Made by a program: the position numbers and the translations under genes. From contig DJPR01000033.1 of assembly GCA_002438605.1 (NCBI GenBank), positions 1 through 19,523 on the forward strand: a stretch of 19,523 bases of DNA, in the 5' to 3' direction. This DNA is from Ruminococcus sp. UBA6407 (lineage in GTDB: Bacteria > Bacillota > Clostridia > Oscillospirales > Ruminococcaceae). The notes under the pieces were generated by a model. The model saw only the letters and a program-made list of their open reading frames with translations, searched no databases and was not told the DNA's origin. Position 1 is the stretch's first letter. The number at the start of each line of letters is the position of its first letter. Positions 8,701 through 16,385 of the stretch are shown piece by piece.

Positions 8701-11007
8701 AGGACTACCGACTACAGTAATTTCAATTTTGCTTACCTTTTTTCTAACATTTTCTGTCATTGCTTTCACAACTTTTGAATTAGTGCTATCAGTAATATCA
8801 ACTACTCCGTTATATTTCGGACAATCAACCTGACCAACAATCTCAAGTCCATCTTCTCTTGTATCACTTCCTGTTCCGCTGCTTGTTGTTTGACTTGGTG
8901 CAGTTAAGGCTCTCTTTAAATTAACCGTAATGTTATTAACAGTTGGACTTGTTGGGTTTCCGTCTTTATCAACCCACTGCTTATTTATCTCCAAGCCACC
9001 ATCATTTTTTTTGTTTTTAATAGTAATGGTATTTCCATTTTTTTCATACGTTGCTTTATAGTTTTCTACTGATGTTTCTTCAACATAATAATATAAATTC
9101 TCACCTTTTTCATTTACAGGAGGAAGATTTCCTATCGTTGTACTCCAATTGTTACTTGAATTTAATTTATGTATCGCATCAGTTTCGTTCGGATACAATT
9201 CAGCATCACCAGGCTTTTCAGATGCATTAAACGTGGATTGATATAACTTAAACTCAATTTCATCTGTAGGCGATGATATGCTGTTTCCGTTTCTGTCAAA
9301 CCACTTCTTTTCAACAGTAAGCTCTGTATATTCAGGCTTATAGTTTTTTACAGTAATTGTGCCATTGGATTTACCAACACCATTATTTAAATAAGCTGTA
9401 CCATAATCACTAGGTTTGTTCGTTTCAACTATATAATAATAATAAGTATTTCCGTCACTATCATGGTTAGGGAGATTTTCCCATTGATGCTGCCAGTTAT
9501 TACCTTCGTTTAATTCAACATTCTCCTCATATAAATCAGAATTTGATAATATATCATCACCTGAAAGTCTTGGCTTTGTTGATTGATAAAGGTTAACCAT
9601 TACAGCACTATGAGATTCACTGCCGTTATCAAGCCATTCCTTTTTTGCCGTAACCGAAATTTCTGTTTCCTTTATAACAGCACCCAAATAGTCAGCTCTA
9701 TGTGATTCCTGATTAATCACTATCTTATTAGCAATAGCATTTCCATTGAATGTTACATCTAATTTAACATCTGCCCCCGGTGCTAAGAACTGACCATTTA
9801 TTGTTGCAGTATTATGTATTTTTCCTTTATAAACGCCATCGGTCTCACTGCTATCATAGAAATTCCATAAAATATTTGTGCCCTTATAGAGTGAATCTTC
9901 ACCGCCATTAAGAATTGAAGCTGTAGAACCCTTGTAACTATATTTTACATCCTTATTAAAAGCAAAATCAGTTTGTCCTGCAAGATCTACATTTATTACT
10001 AATGTCTGATTATTTTGATACTGACCATCTGACCAATCAATACCTGAAATTGAAAAGTGTTGTTTTATAGAATTAAAGTCACTTGCTGTTATATTCAATA
10101 TATTTTGTGCCTGAACAGAAGAATCCGGGAGATTAATATTTCCATTATTAAATTCTACATTACTTTGTAGTTTTGAATAAGAATTTGACATTTGCTGATA
10201 TTTAGTTTTATAACTTGAAAAATCAATATAATCACTGCCGGCATGTTGTATATAACACTGCCCATTAATTTTCTTTAATGAAAATCCTCTGGAAGTAGAT
10301 TCATTTATAACCTTGCCATAACCAACAAGTTTTTTATCTTTACCCCACACTACCTCATACTGTTTCATCGGACTTAAATCGAAAACATTAGAATGACCAC
10401 TCGGATTGAATTGTGTAATAGTACAACTTAAAGGTACATATAAATCAGAAAATTTAATTTGTGCTGATTTATCTTTGTTGCCTCCACCATTTCCATCATC
10501 ATAATCATCAAGATATTCTCCAATTAACCCAATACTGTTACTTACAACAGATAACATTCTTTCTTTTATATCATTATTAGGACCAAAAGCTGTAGCTGCA
10601 CCGGCAAGATATAAATTTGGAGTAGCAAAGTTACCATTAAAATGCTGATTTAAAATTAACTGATCAAAGGCAAACATATGGAAATCTCCTGCAATTCCAA
10701 GAGAACCTCCTGTATACCAGTCACTTTCTTCATATTTACCGCTTGTTATAGGATAACCATCTGTTGCATTTGCAAGTAACGTTGGATTATCTTCCATATC
10801 AAATGAAATATTACTTAAGTCCTCAGATTCATAAGCATTTTCATCCAAATAATCATTATTAGTCATACTAACTGCCGGCTTCATTAAAGCGGAGCATACA
10901 AACGATACAACAAATGCAGAAAGCAAGAAGAAAACTATAATATAACGTGTATGATTTTTATGTCTTTTTAAAATGTTCTTCACTTTATAAGAATAGTTTT
11001 GCATCAT
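5710..11007 (-). CDS. Giant tip adhesin: choice-of-anchor-A domain plus six Cna_B domains, MPSTG-anchored
   Basis: Predicted tip subunit of the fibre, 1765 residues. The N terminus is a long basic leader and membrane segment (about 21-47). A choice-of-anchor-A domain follows (about 99-440, LGIAGDFHMFAFDQL, then ILWNFYD, ATINGQFLAPGADV and ESHRADY). Six Cna_B domains start near 451, 562, 671, 1019, 1123 and 1231. Each shows Lys before a Trp (for example TAKKEW, VEKKW, VNKKW), a later V/F-E and a terminal Asn, the isopeptide triad. The third and sixth are interrupted by inserts at about 700-935 and 1266-1645, the latter with two Thr/Ser-rich linkers (about 1268-1293 and 1455-1482). The end is MPSTG (1725-1729), a hydrophobic segment and KKKSMEFK. 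ATG 11007 follows AAAGGAG by five bases; the ATG at 11025 lacks a site. It lies 30 nt after the signal peptidase gene. Confidence 0.92.
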   Translation of the reverse strand: MMQNYSYKVKNILKRHKNHTRYIIVFFLLSAFVVSFVCSALMKPAVSMTNNDYLDENAYESEDLSNISFDMEDNPTLLANATDGYPITSGKYEESDWYTGGSLGIAGDFHMFAFDQLILNQHFNGNFATPNLYLAGAATAFGPNNDIKERMLSVVSNSIGLIGEYLDDYDDGNGGGNKDKSAQIKFSDLYVPLSCTITQFNPSGHSNVFDLSPMKQYEVVWGKDKKLVGYGKVINESTSRGFSLKKINGQCYIQHAGSDYIDFSSYKTKYQQMSNSYSKLQSNVEFNNGNINLPDSSVQAQNILNITASDFNSIKQHFSISGIDWSDGQYQNNQTLVINVDLAGQTDFAFNKDVKYSYKGSTASILNGGEDSLYKGTNILWNFYDSSETDGVYKGKIHNTATINGQFLAPGADVKLDVTFNGNAIANKIVINQESHRADYLGAVIKETEISVTAKKEWLDNGSESHSAVMVNLYQSTKPRLSGDDILSNSDLYEENVELNEGNNWQHQWENLPNHDSDGNTYYYYIVETNKPSDYGTAYLNNGVGKSNGTITVKNYKPEYTELTVEKKWFDRNGNSISSPTDEIEFKLYQSTFNASEKPGDAELYPNETDAIHKLNSSNNWSTTIGNLPPVNEKGENLYYYVEETSVENYKATYEKNGNTITIKNKKNDGGLEINKQWVDKDGNPTSPTVNNITVNLKRALTAPSQTTSSGTGSDTREDGLEIVGQVDCPKYNGVVDITDSTNSKVVKAMTENVRKKVSKIEITVVGSPNGDFQYNCDQSGNNGSSNIQLNTSNITLDNISLTSNYIKLGMYGDFTVSVKFLAPITQKYTLNIDWNGVASEDDIFIAELYECDTTSDVGTSVASVSLKPDTNSTNFDGYELISNKYYYVKVKDNSVKDGYTVFGLPTSKIKGDASVTSDISCFGSNGAVSGAPSDAESVAGYQNIVLNAANGWSYRIEELPFVNASNQTYYYYFEEVVPNGAEYIPIQYSGNGVSLSTDSTKTINLTNMITGDTPESTNIQINVEKIWRGFDSKPNSITVQLQRSSDNGNTWTDVSGKSATLDESNQWKCSFIDLPKKSDDNSVTYQYKVVEKNIPVGYNVSYSSDKMTESGTVTITNTLKSLELAVNKKWIDNNSSNRPDITLILQRKLSDSGTWQDYASVQPTPTKNGNTWTYTYSNLPAYDTNGTTKYYYRVVEKSNPSGYVKVSADSNGVAIDSTDKTITIINIKTLSLNLTKNWSDPDTQHNDITVEIHRSTNKNDVPKQTFITVTSTSMSASATSTTILTTTTAPTTKTYVFNNLPQNNKPTNGGDYIASVSNSFKYKLNSSDSYTNGTISSDGSSTISNVPADNSYIKYQVGAVYKLDLTRIKSGDTVTFKFNSDNKDNTNFGYYSNKSGGFVGFTKSSDNTYSVKITDDISHYEFQCWSNEPEITDTSSLSFTANGMSSLIEVSVTAASTTTSTSATTSTSISTTSIITTTTTNAPSGNVVSGTITDYSSSPVIELAQIRKAKFTFSGNQWAEAKIKIKKSTNVLQEIKLGFFNSDNTCVCIELPSDAIKDFLDSSAYIEKKIWGNTNYVFNSNSITFIFTDDVDSIQIEISNSSQKFTSIEYVVSDDSTAQFKSAFKISGLNLLASNQGSNSNTDATLVQEVTLGSNNSWTKTISDLPMYDESGNVYYYWVEEKFVNGYQSSYQYGDSPGDTGYITGNNGNITILNTKVTSGSIEMPSTGGKGINDYRNAGIIMMTASAGIYIALKILKKKSMEFK
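6601..6636. repeat. Tandem 18-bp repeat inside the adhesin gene
   Basis: TGATGTTGATGTAGTAGC (6601-6618) and TGATGTTGATGTAGTAGT (6619-6636) are adjacent copies differing at the last base, with a partial third copy after them. On the coding strand they encode part of the Thr/Ser linker near residues 1457-1470. Length is a multiple of three, so gain or loss of copies would keep the frame. Confidence 0.8.
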
Positions 11008-11037
11008 TGTCACTCCTTTATACATAATAATCTTTTC

Positions 11038-11619
11038 TTAAACAGACCCAAACTTTCCAAAAGGCCATATTCTGAAAAAAACTTTTCCGATGATATACTC
11101 ATCAGCTATACAGCCAACTGCTGTAGTTCGGCTGTCCACCGAAGTTTCACGATTGTCACCCATAACGAAAATTCTGTTATCAGGAACTTGAAACGGAAAA
11201 TCGATATCACACTGACCTAAGCTTTTTTGTTTTATGTAAGGTTCATCAAGCATATTGCCATTTACAAAAACGTTTCCGTCTTTGTCAATCTCAATCGTAT
11301 CTCCCGCTGTACCGATCACACGTTTGAGAAGAACCTTATTGTTATAATAAAAAGCAACTATATCTCCTGACTTAAATTTGCTGTTTTTTAAACATACAAC
11401 AATTTCTTTGCTATCAAGAGAAGGTTCCATGCTTGAACCTGTTACTCTGAATATCGGAAAGAACAGCATTGCAGCTAAAACTGCAACCGCCGCAACAACC
11501 AGTAATGAAAAAACAGTTTCTTTTAAAATGCGGCGTCCGCTTTTTTTACGTTTCAATCTTTTAATCTCTGTTTCAATTTTTTCTGTTGTGAGTTCATATT
11601 CATTAATCTGCCTGTGCAT
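11038..11619 (-). CDS. Type I signal peptidase of the pilus operon
   Basis: Membrane serine protease that removes signal peptides from exported proteins; here probably dedicated to the pilins beside it. From M4 (193 residues) it has a cytoplasmic basic N terminus, one membrane segment (about 36-56), box B GSSMEPSL with catalytic Ser63, LLKRVIGTAGDTIEI with catalytic Lys99, and the late box GDNRETSVDSR. Both catalytic residues are present, unlike reports for some streptococcal SipA homologues in pilus loci that lack them. ATG 11619 lies nine bases after AAGGA. ATG 11628 is in frame but touches that site; it could be used by reinitiation because it overlaps the stop of an 18-codon frame (11625-11681). 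The gene lies between a coiled-coil gene and the adhesin. I am confident of the family and less so of dedicated use. Confidence 0.93.
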   Translation of the reverse strand: MHRQINEYELTTEKIETEIKRLKRKKSGRRILKETVFSLLVVAAVAVLAAMLFFPIFRVTGSSMEPSLDSKEIVVCLKNSKFKSGDIVAFYYNNKVLLKRVIGTAGDTIEIDKDGNVFVNGNMLDEPYIKQKSLGQCDIDFPFQVPDNRIFVMGDNRETSVDSRTTAVGCIADEYIIGKVFFRIWPFGKFGSV

Positions 11620-11624
11620 TTGCC

Positions 11625-11681
11625 TCATTCCTTACCATTGCAAATTTTAACACCGAATACGAGTTCTCTGTTAAGTTTCAT
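11625..11681 (-). CDS. Possible 18-residue bridging mini-ORF
   Basis: Reads MKLNRELVFGVKICNGKE and then TGA. Its ATG overlaps the TGA of the coiled-coil gene (ATGA at 11678-11681). Its TGA overlaps an in-frame ATG of the signal peptidase gene (ATGA at 11625-11628). AAGGA precedes it by four bases. It may exist only to couple translation of its two neighbours. No family is recognised, and a chance frame of this size is quite possible. Confidence 0.3.
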   Translation of the reverse strand: MKLNRELVFGVKICNGKE

Positions 11682-11959
11682 TTTTTCCTTTTTCTTTTTG
11701 CATTTGTCTTGCCGTTACTTTGGGACTTAATACTCTCAAGATAATCATCAGCAGCTTTTTGTGCTGCCTCAAAAACCTTGTTCAGTTTTAAAGAGGCTTC
11801 TGCAATACTGCCTGCATTTTCAATTGTTATTGTTCTATCATTAAGCTTTTGAATTAATTGTTCATTTTCCTGTTTTAATCTATCTATTTCAGTTTGCTGC
11901 TGAAGCATTAATTCAAGAAGTTCAGCACGTCTGAGCTTTCTCAGTTCCTTATTTTTCAT
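11678..11959 (-). CDS. Small coiled-coil protein, first gene of the pilus operon
   Basis: A 93-residue soluble protein without signal peptide or membrane segment. Residues about 9-50 form a likely coiled coil (LLELMLQQQTEIDRLKQENE and onward). A segment AGSIAEASLKLNKVFEAAQK (49-68) looks conserved, and the C terminus is a basic Lys/Arg/Asn tail. From memory, similar small proteins sit next to signal peptidase and sortase genes in other clostridia, but I know of no proven function. The start at 11959 is clear: AGGAG six bases upstream, at the foot of a leader hairpin. It is the first gene after the operon promoter and runs by ATGA overlap into a mini-ORF before the signal peptidase. A cytoplasmic scaffold or regulator of fibre assembly is only a guess. 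Confidence 0.85.
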   Translation of the reverse strand: MKNKELRKLRRAELLELMLQQQTEIDRLKQENEQLIQKLNDRTITIENAGSIAEASLKLNKVFEAAQKAADDYLESIKSQSNGKTNAKRKRKK

Positions 11960-11970
11960 ATCGTACTCCT

Positions 11971-12010
11971 AGAATCTGATTATTACCATACGTATAAATT
12001 AACAGATTCT
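11971..12010 (-). promoter_or_regulatory. Leader hairpin or operator abutting the first ribosome site of the pilus operon
   Basis: The 8-bp arms AGAATCTG (11971-11978) and CAGATTCT (12003-12010) are perfectly complementary around a 24-nt loop, which contains the palindrome ATACGTAT (11988-11995). On the minus strand the second arm is followed at once by the AGGAG ribosome site (11966-11970). It lies within the predicted 80-nt leader, so it could control translation as RNA or bind a repressor as DNA. Confidence 0.5.
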
Positions 12011-12047
12011 ATACAAATTACATTTGGTATATCTTTTTCATGTTCCT

Positions 12048-12076
12048 ATTATAACACCATGATATCGAAAAAGCAA
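12048..12076 (-). promoter_or_regulatory. Predicted promoter of the pilus operon
   Basis: TTGCTT (12071-12076) and TATAAT (12048-12053) are 17 bases apart. Transcription would begin near 12041 and give a leader of about 80 nt before the ATG at 11959. It is the only good promoter I found upstream of the seven-gene set, whose gaps are all small. Confidence 0.7.
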
Positions 12077-12182
12077 TAGCTGTAATAATTTATTAATTTT
12101 TTTCGTCATTTTATACAAACAGATAGATATTTTTTATATGTCACACCCTAAAAACTAGTTATTTGTTTAGTTATTTTCACTA

Positions 12183-12198
12183 AGCACACATGTTTGCT
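12183..12198. promoter_or_regulatory. Imperfect dyad upstream of the pilus promoter
   Basis: AGCACACATGTTTGCT matches its own reverse complement at seven of eight paired positions. The size suits a dimeric regulator. It lies about 105 bp upstream of the pilus -35 element. No regulator is named by its sequence. Confidence 0.3.
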
Positions 12199-12206
12199 CA
12201 AGTTAA

Positions 12207-12227
12207 CAATATACTTGAAGTATATTG
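12207..12227. promoter_or_regulatory. Perfect 10-bp dyad, candidate operator
   Basis: Arms CAATATACTT and AAGTATATTG flank a single central G. The site ends three bases before the -35 element of a plus-strand promoter-like sequence (12231-12259) and lies about 130 bp upstream of the pilus -35. This is an activator-like position for the plus-strand promoter. As RNA it would have to fold with a loop of TTGAA. Confidence 0.45.
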
Positions 12228-12230
12228 ATG

Positions 12231-12259
12231 TTGCTTTTTTACATTTTGAAAAATATAAT
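12231..12259 (+). promoter_or_regulatory. Plus-strand promoter-like sequence with no downstream gene
   Basis: TTGCTT (12231-12236) and TATAAT (12254-12259), spaced by 17 bases, duplicate the hexamers of the pilus promoter in the opposite direction. Transcription from about 12266 would meet the gdhA terminator hairpin (12314-12341) after roughly 75 nt. No ORF with a start codon lies between, so the product would be a short untranslated RNA, if it exists. Such matches arise by chance in AT-rich DNA. Confidence 0.4.
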
Positions 12260-12308
12260 ACTAAATAGAAATTAATTCATTAGTTACTATTTGTAAAAAA
12301 TTACAATC

Positions 12309-12341
12309 CAAAAAGGCGAACAGAAACTAATCTGTTCGCCT
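12309..12341 (-). terminator. Intrinsic terminator of gdhA
   Basis: The stem AGGCGAACAG/CTGTTCGCCT (12314-12323 and 12332-12341) has an 8-nt loop and is followed on the minus strand by TTTTT. It is 25 nt past the gdhA stop. Read on the plus strand it also gives a hairpin, followed by a weak CTTTAAATT run. Confidence 0.9.
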
Positions 12342-12366
12342 CTTTAAATTAACTGTTAATTTTTAA

Positions 12367-13728
<1,362 letters not shown>

Positions 13729-13741
13729 TTATTTTATATTT

Positions 13742-13755
13742 ACTGCATCAGCAGT
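13742..13755. promoter_or_regulatory. Short dyad at the gdhA transcription start
   Basis: ACTGC (13742-13746) and GCAGT (13751-13755) flank a 4-nt centre. The site lies just downstream of the predicted start near 13757, where a bound repressor or a leader hairpin could act. It is short enough to be chance. Confidence 0.25.
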
Positions 13756-13763
13756 TTGATATT

Positions 13764-13792
13764 ATTATACCATTATTTATTTCCAATTGCAA
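13764..13792 (-). promoter_or_regulatory. Predicted gdhA promoter
   Basis: TTGCAA (13787-13792) and TATAAT (13764-13769) are 17 bases apart, with TG two bases before the -10. The start would be near 13757, giving a 44-nt leader before gdhA. Confidence 0.75.
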
Positions 13793-13863
13793 GCATAAGT
13801 TATATTTATTTTAAAAAAATCCGCTATTATAATACAGTAATGGAATTTGCATGGTATTGCTTT

Positions 13864-15813
13864 TTATCTTCTAAGAATATCAAAAGAATACGGCGGAAGT
13901 TCAATCTTCTCCTTTGCAGTTTCATCAATTATGCTGTACATGGCTTTTGGCAGACCTATGCCCGCATATTCGGCTGAATTGTTGAAAAAGAAAATAAATT
14001 CATCAACTCCGCTTGTACGGGTTGTGACTTCAACTCCATCAGGCATACCTTTAAGCCGAGGTATTCCTGTTGTTTTCATAAGCATATTGGCAAAATCAAA
14101 ATAAAATTTATCCTCACATACAGTACCTATATAATACGCTGTGCCTTTACAGTACTTATTTACAGATATTGCAGGCATATCACAATAAAATCCACTTCTG
14201 TAACCGGCAAAAAACTCAGCAGTATTAAGCTGTAAAACATCGCACCATTTACTGCACTTATATTCCCTGCCTTTAATATCGGTCAATATGTTATCATGAT
14301 TTCCAATCGGATCGGATTCCATTACTTCAATCCCTGCCAAATCCTTATATACCGAAGGAATACTGTCCATTAATCTGTTGTTATTATTGCTGCGTACTCC
14401 ACTCAAACAGGTAAGCACAAGTATTCCGCCGCCTGATGTATATTTATATATATTTTCAACTGTTTTATTATCATTTATAAAAAGATTTGCCGCTATAACT
14501 ATTTTATATTCCGATAAATCAGCATACGGTCCGACTATATCAACATTTGCACCAAGCCTTGTAAATCCATTGTAAAACTTCTCAAGATGCTCAAAATAAC
14601 TCATTCCCTCCGCCTGAGGCTGAGTTTTAAATGTATATTCACAGTCCGGAGAATATATAACCGCAACCTTTGATAAAAATTGTGTATTGTAAATACATTT
14701 CAGCTTTAATGAAATGTCACATAAACTTTTAAATTCAAAATATCTGCGTCCGATACGATTACTGCTGTCAATAATCCCCTGACTATAACCTGATAATCCT
14801 GTACGCCACCTGTAATAAATTACATTATCCGCACCATGAGCCAGAGCCTGAACTGCATATCCCTTTATCATATTAGGCTTGGGAGTTTCAGTTAATGCAG
14901 TTTCTTCAAAACGTTTACCGATTTTTTGCTCCGCAACCCAAAAGTTCCTGCACTGAATTCCCCTTATCATGTCCAAAAAGAATGAACTTGAAAGGGTATT
15001 ATTATCTGCTGAAAACAGGTAATTATTGCATGAAACAAAGTCAAGTCCGTCATACATTCTGTAAAAATCAGGATTATGTTCACTTAACGATGCATTTGTG
15101 GTTATTTTTGCCTTTGGATTATATCTTCTTATAATATTTCTCTGTATTCTTACATATTCAGAAATATTTTCACGACAAAATCTGTTATAATCAAGCAGTA
15201 AAGCAGGATTACTGCAATCTGAAATATTCTCCGAGGGAATTTTTATCTGATTCCATTCACGATATGTATCACTTCCGGTAATGCCACTGAAAGCATTATT
15301 TAATTTTTCAATTGTTTCATATTTTTCTATGAGCCATTCTCTGAACTTTTTTTGACAAACGTCACAAAAGCAAGGTGAAGCCTCCATAGCATTATCTATC
15401 TGCCATGCCGCAACCGTAGGATTATCTGCATACCTTTCAGCAAGCTTTTCTGTAATATTTTTTGTAAGCTCTATGAAAGCTGAGGAATTAATGCACCTGC
15501 TGCCGTATTTATGTATGGTCACTTTATTGCCGTTTGAATCAAAATTGCAGATTTCAGGATACTTTTCATACATCCATATATGCGGAAGGCTCGTAGGAGT
15601 ACACAGCAGAACTGAAATTCCATAGTTTGAAAACAGTGATATAAGCTCATCAAGCCATTCAAGGTTAAACTCATTTTCATCAGGCTGCATCTTATACCAT
15701 GCACTTTCAGCTATTCTGACAAGCTTTACACCTGTTTCCGCCATTAATTTTGCATCATTGCTCCATAACGCATGATCCCATTGTTCAGGATAATAATCAA
15801 CACCTATCTGCAT
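13864..15813 (-). CDS. GH42-family glycoside hydrolase (beta-galactosidase-like), acid/base residue replaced
   Basis: Homologue of cytosolic GH42 beta-galactosidases, 649 residues with no signal peptide. The N terminus IGVDYYPEQWD starts the TIM barrel. The zinc-site cysteines are kept (Cys107, Cys148, Cys150, Cys153), as is the nucleophile Glu295 in FWVAEQ. The usual WQIDNE, whose Glu is the general acid/base, here reads WQIDNAME, with Ala142. The later GAEQ block of the family reads GYSQ (342-345). The enzyme may be inactive, use Glu144, or act on another substrate. The trimerisation (about 380-570) and C-terminal beta domains appear complete, so it is not a decayed gene. ATG 15813 follows GGAGG by ten bases; an in-frame ATG at 15834 has none. 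It begins 32 nt after the phosphatase stop, where AT-rich TATAAT-like bases could form a weak internal promoter. No terminator is evident after it. Confidence 0.9.
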   Translation of the reverse strand: MQIGVDYYPEQWDHALWSNDAKLMAETGVKLVRIAESAWYKMQPDENEFNLEWLDELISLFSNYGISVLLCTPTSLPHIWMYEKYPEICNFDSNGNKVTIHKYGSRCINSSAFIELTKNITEKLAERYADNPTVAAWQIDNAMEASPCFCDVCQKKFREWLIEKYETIEKLNNAFSGITGSDTYREWNQIKIPSENISDCSNPALLLDYNRFCRENISEYVRIQRNIIRRYNPKAKITTNASLSEHNPDFYRMYDGLDFVSCNNYLFSADNNTLSSSFFLDMIRGIQCRNFWVAEQKIGKRFEETALTETPKPNMIKGYAVQALAHGADNVIYYRWRTGLSGYSQGIIDSSNRIGRRYFEFKSLCDISLKLKCIYNTQFLSKVAVIYSPDCEYTFKTQPQAEGMSYFEHLEKFYNGFTRLGANVDIVGPYADLSEYKIVIAANLFINDNKTVENIYKYTSGGGILVLTCLSGVRSNNNNRLMDSIPSVYKDLAGIEVMESDPIGNHDNILTDIKGREYKCSKWCDVLQLNTAEFFAGYRSGFYCDMPAISVNKYCKGTAYYIGTVCEDKFYFDFANMLMKTTGIPRLKGMPDGVEVTTRTSGVDEFIFFFNNSAEYAGIGLPKAMYSIIDETAKEKIELPPYSFDILRR

Positions 15814-15845
15814 ACTTTTTAAGCCTCCGAACATTTTAAATTATT

Positions 15846-16385
15846 CTACATTATATTATATTCAATTAATTGACAGTTTCCCATAAACCAACCGCTGAAT
15901 TCATCAGTAGTCATATTATTGAAATAAGTTTCAATCACTCTGCATACGCCGCCATGACTTACTATAAGTACATTTTTATCTCTGTATTCTGCAATAATAT
16001 CGTCAAGAGCCGAATAAACCCTGTGTGCAAGCTGTATGAGCGATTCTCCGCTTTTTCCCATTTTCACAGCAAATTCACGCTTGTTTTCATAAAATCCGTC
16101 TGCATATCTGTCTAATCCCTCAAATTCACCGTAATCCCATTCACGCAGTCTTTCATCAATCTGAACAGGAATACCAAGCACCTCAGAAGACGGCTTTGCA
16201 GTCAGTTTTGCTCTCAGCATCGGTGAAGAAACAATAACCTGAATATCACCTATTTCCTTTACCTTTTGAGCAAGCTCATCTGCCTGATTCATACCTCTTT
16301 CTGTTAAAGGCAAATCAGTTGTTCCAACTATTCTGTTTTCTATATTCCAAAGTGTTTCACCATGTCTTGTTGAGTATATTTTCAT
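15846..16385 (-). CDS. Histidine phosphatase family protein (phosphoglycerate mutase-like)
   Basis: Cytosolic phosphatase or mutase acting through a phosphohistidine. The 179 residues carry the RHGE motif with His8 (STRHGETLWN), SSPMLRAKLTA with Arg58, the acidic REWDYGEFEG (Glu82) and the second histidine His144 in IVSHGG. The size matches small broad-specificity members (CobC/GpmB-like) rather than the 230-250-residue glycolytic cofactor-dependent mutase; the substrate cannot be read from the sequence. Its ATG overlaps the recN stop in ATGA (16382-16385), indicating translational coupling, and no separate ribosome site is needed. Confidence 0.9.
   Translation of the reverse strand: MKIYSTRHGETLWNIENRIVGTTDLPLTERGMNQADELAQKVKEIGDIQVIVSSPMLRAKLTAKPSSEVLGIPVQIDERLREWDYGEFEGLDRYADGFYENKREFAVKMGKSGESLIQLAHRVYSALDDIIAEYRDKNVLIVSHGGVCRVIETYFNNMTTDEFSGWFMGNCQLIEYNIM

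Noticed and set aside
5710..11007. CRISPR-like or minisatellite array in the repetitive adhesin gene
   Set aside because: The repeats are diverged protein domains and short Thr/Ser codon runs, with no constant repeat-spacer pattern.
1024..11959. Pilus block as a mobile element
   Set aside because: No transposase, integrase, direct-repeat ends or tRNA target found. tmRNA is a known integration target, but no att-like duplicate of its 3' end is visible in the window.
13818..13840. Second TATAAT sequence upstream of gdhA
   Set aside because: No acceptable -35 element at the right spacing on either strand; the promoter at 13764-13792 is better placed.
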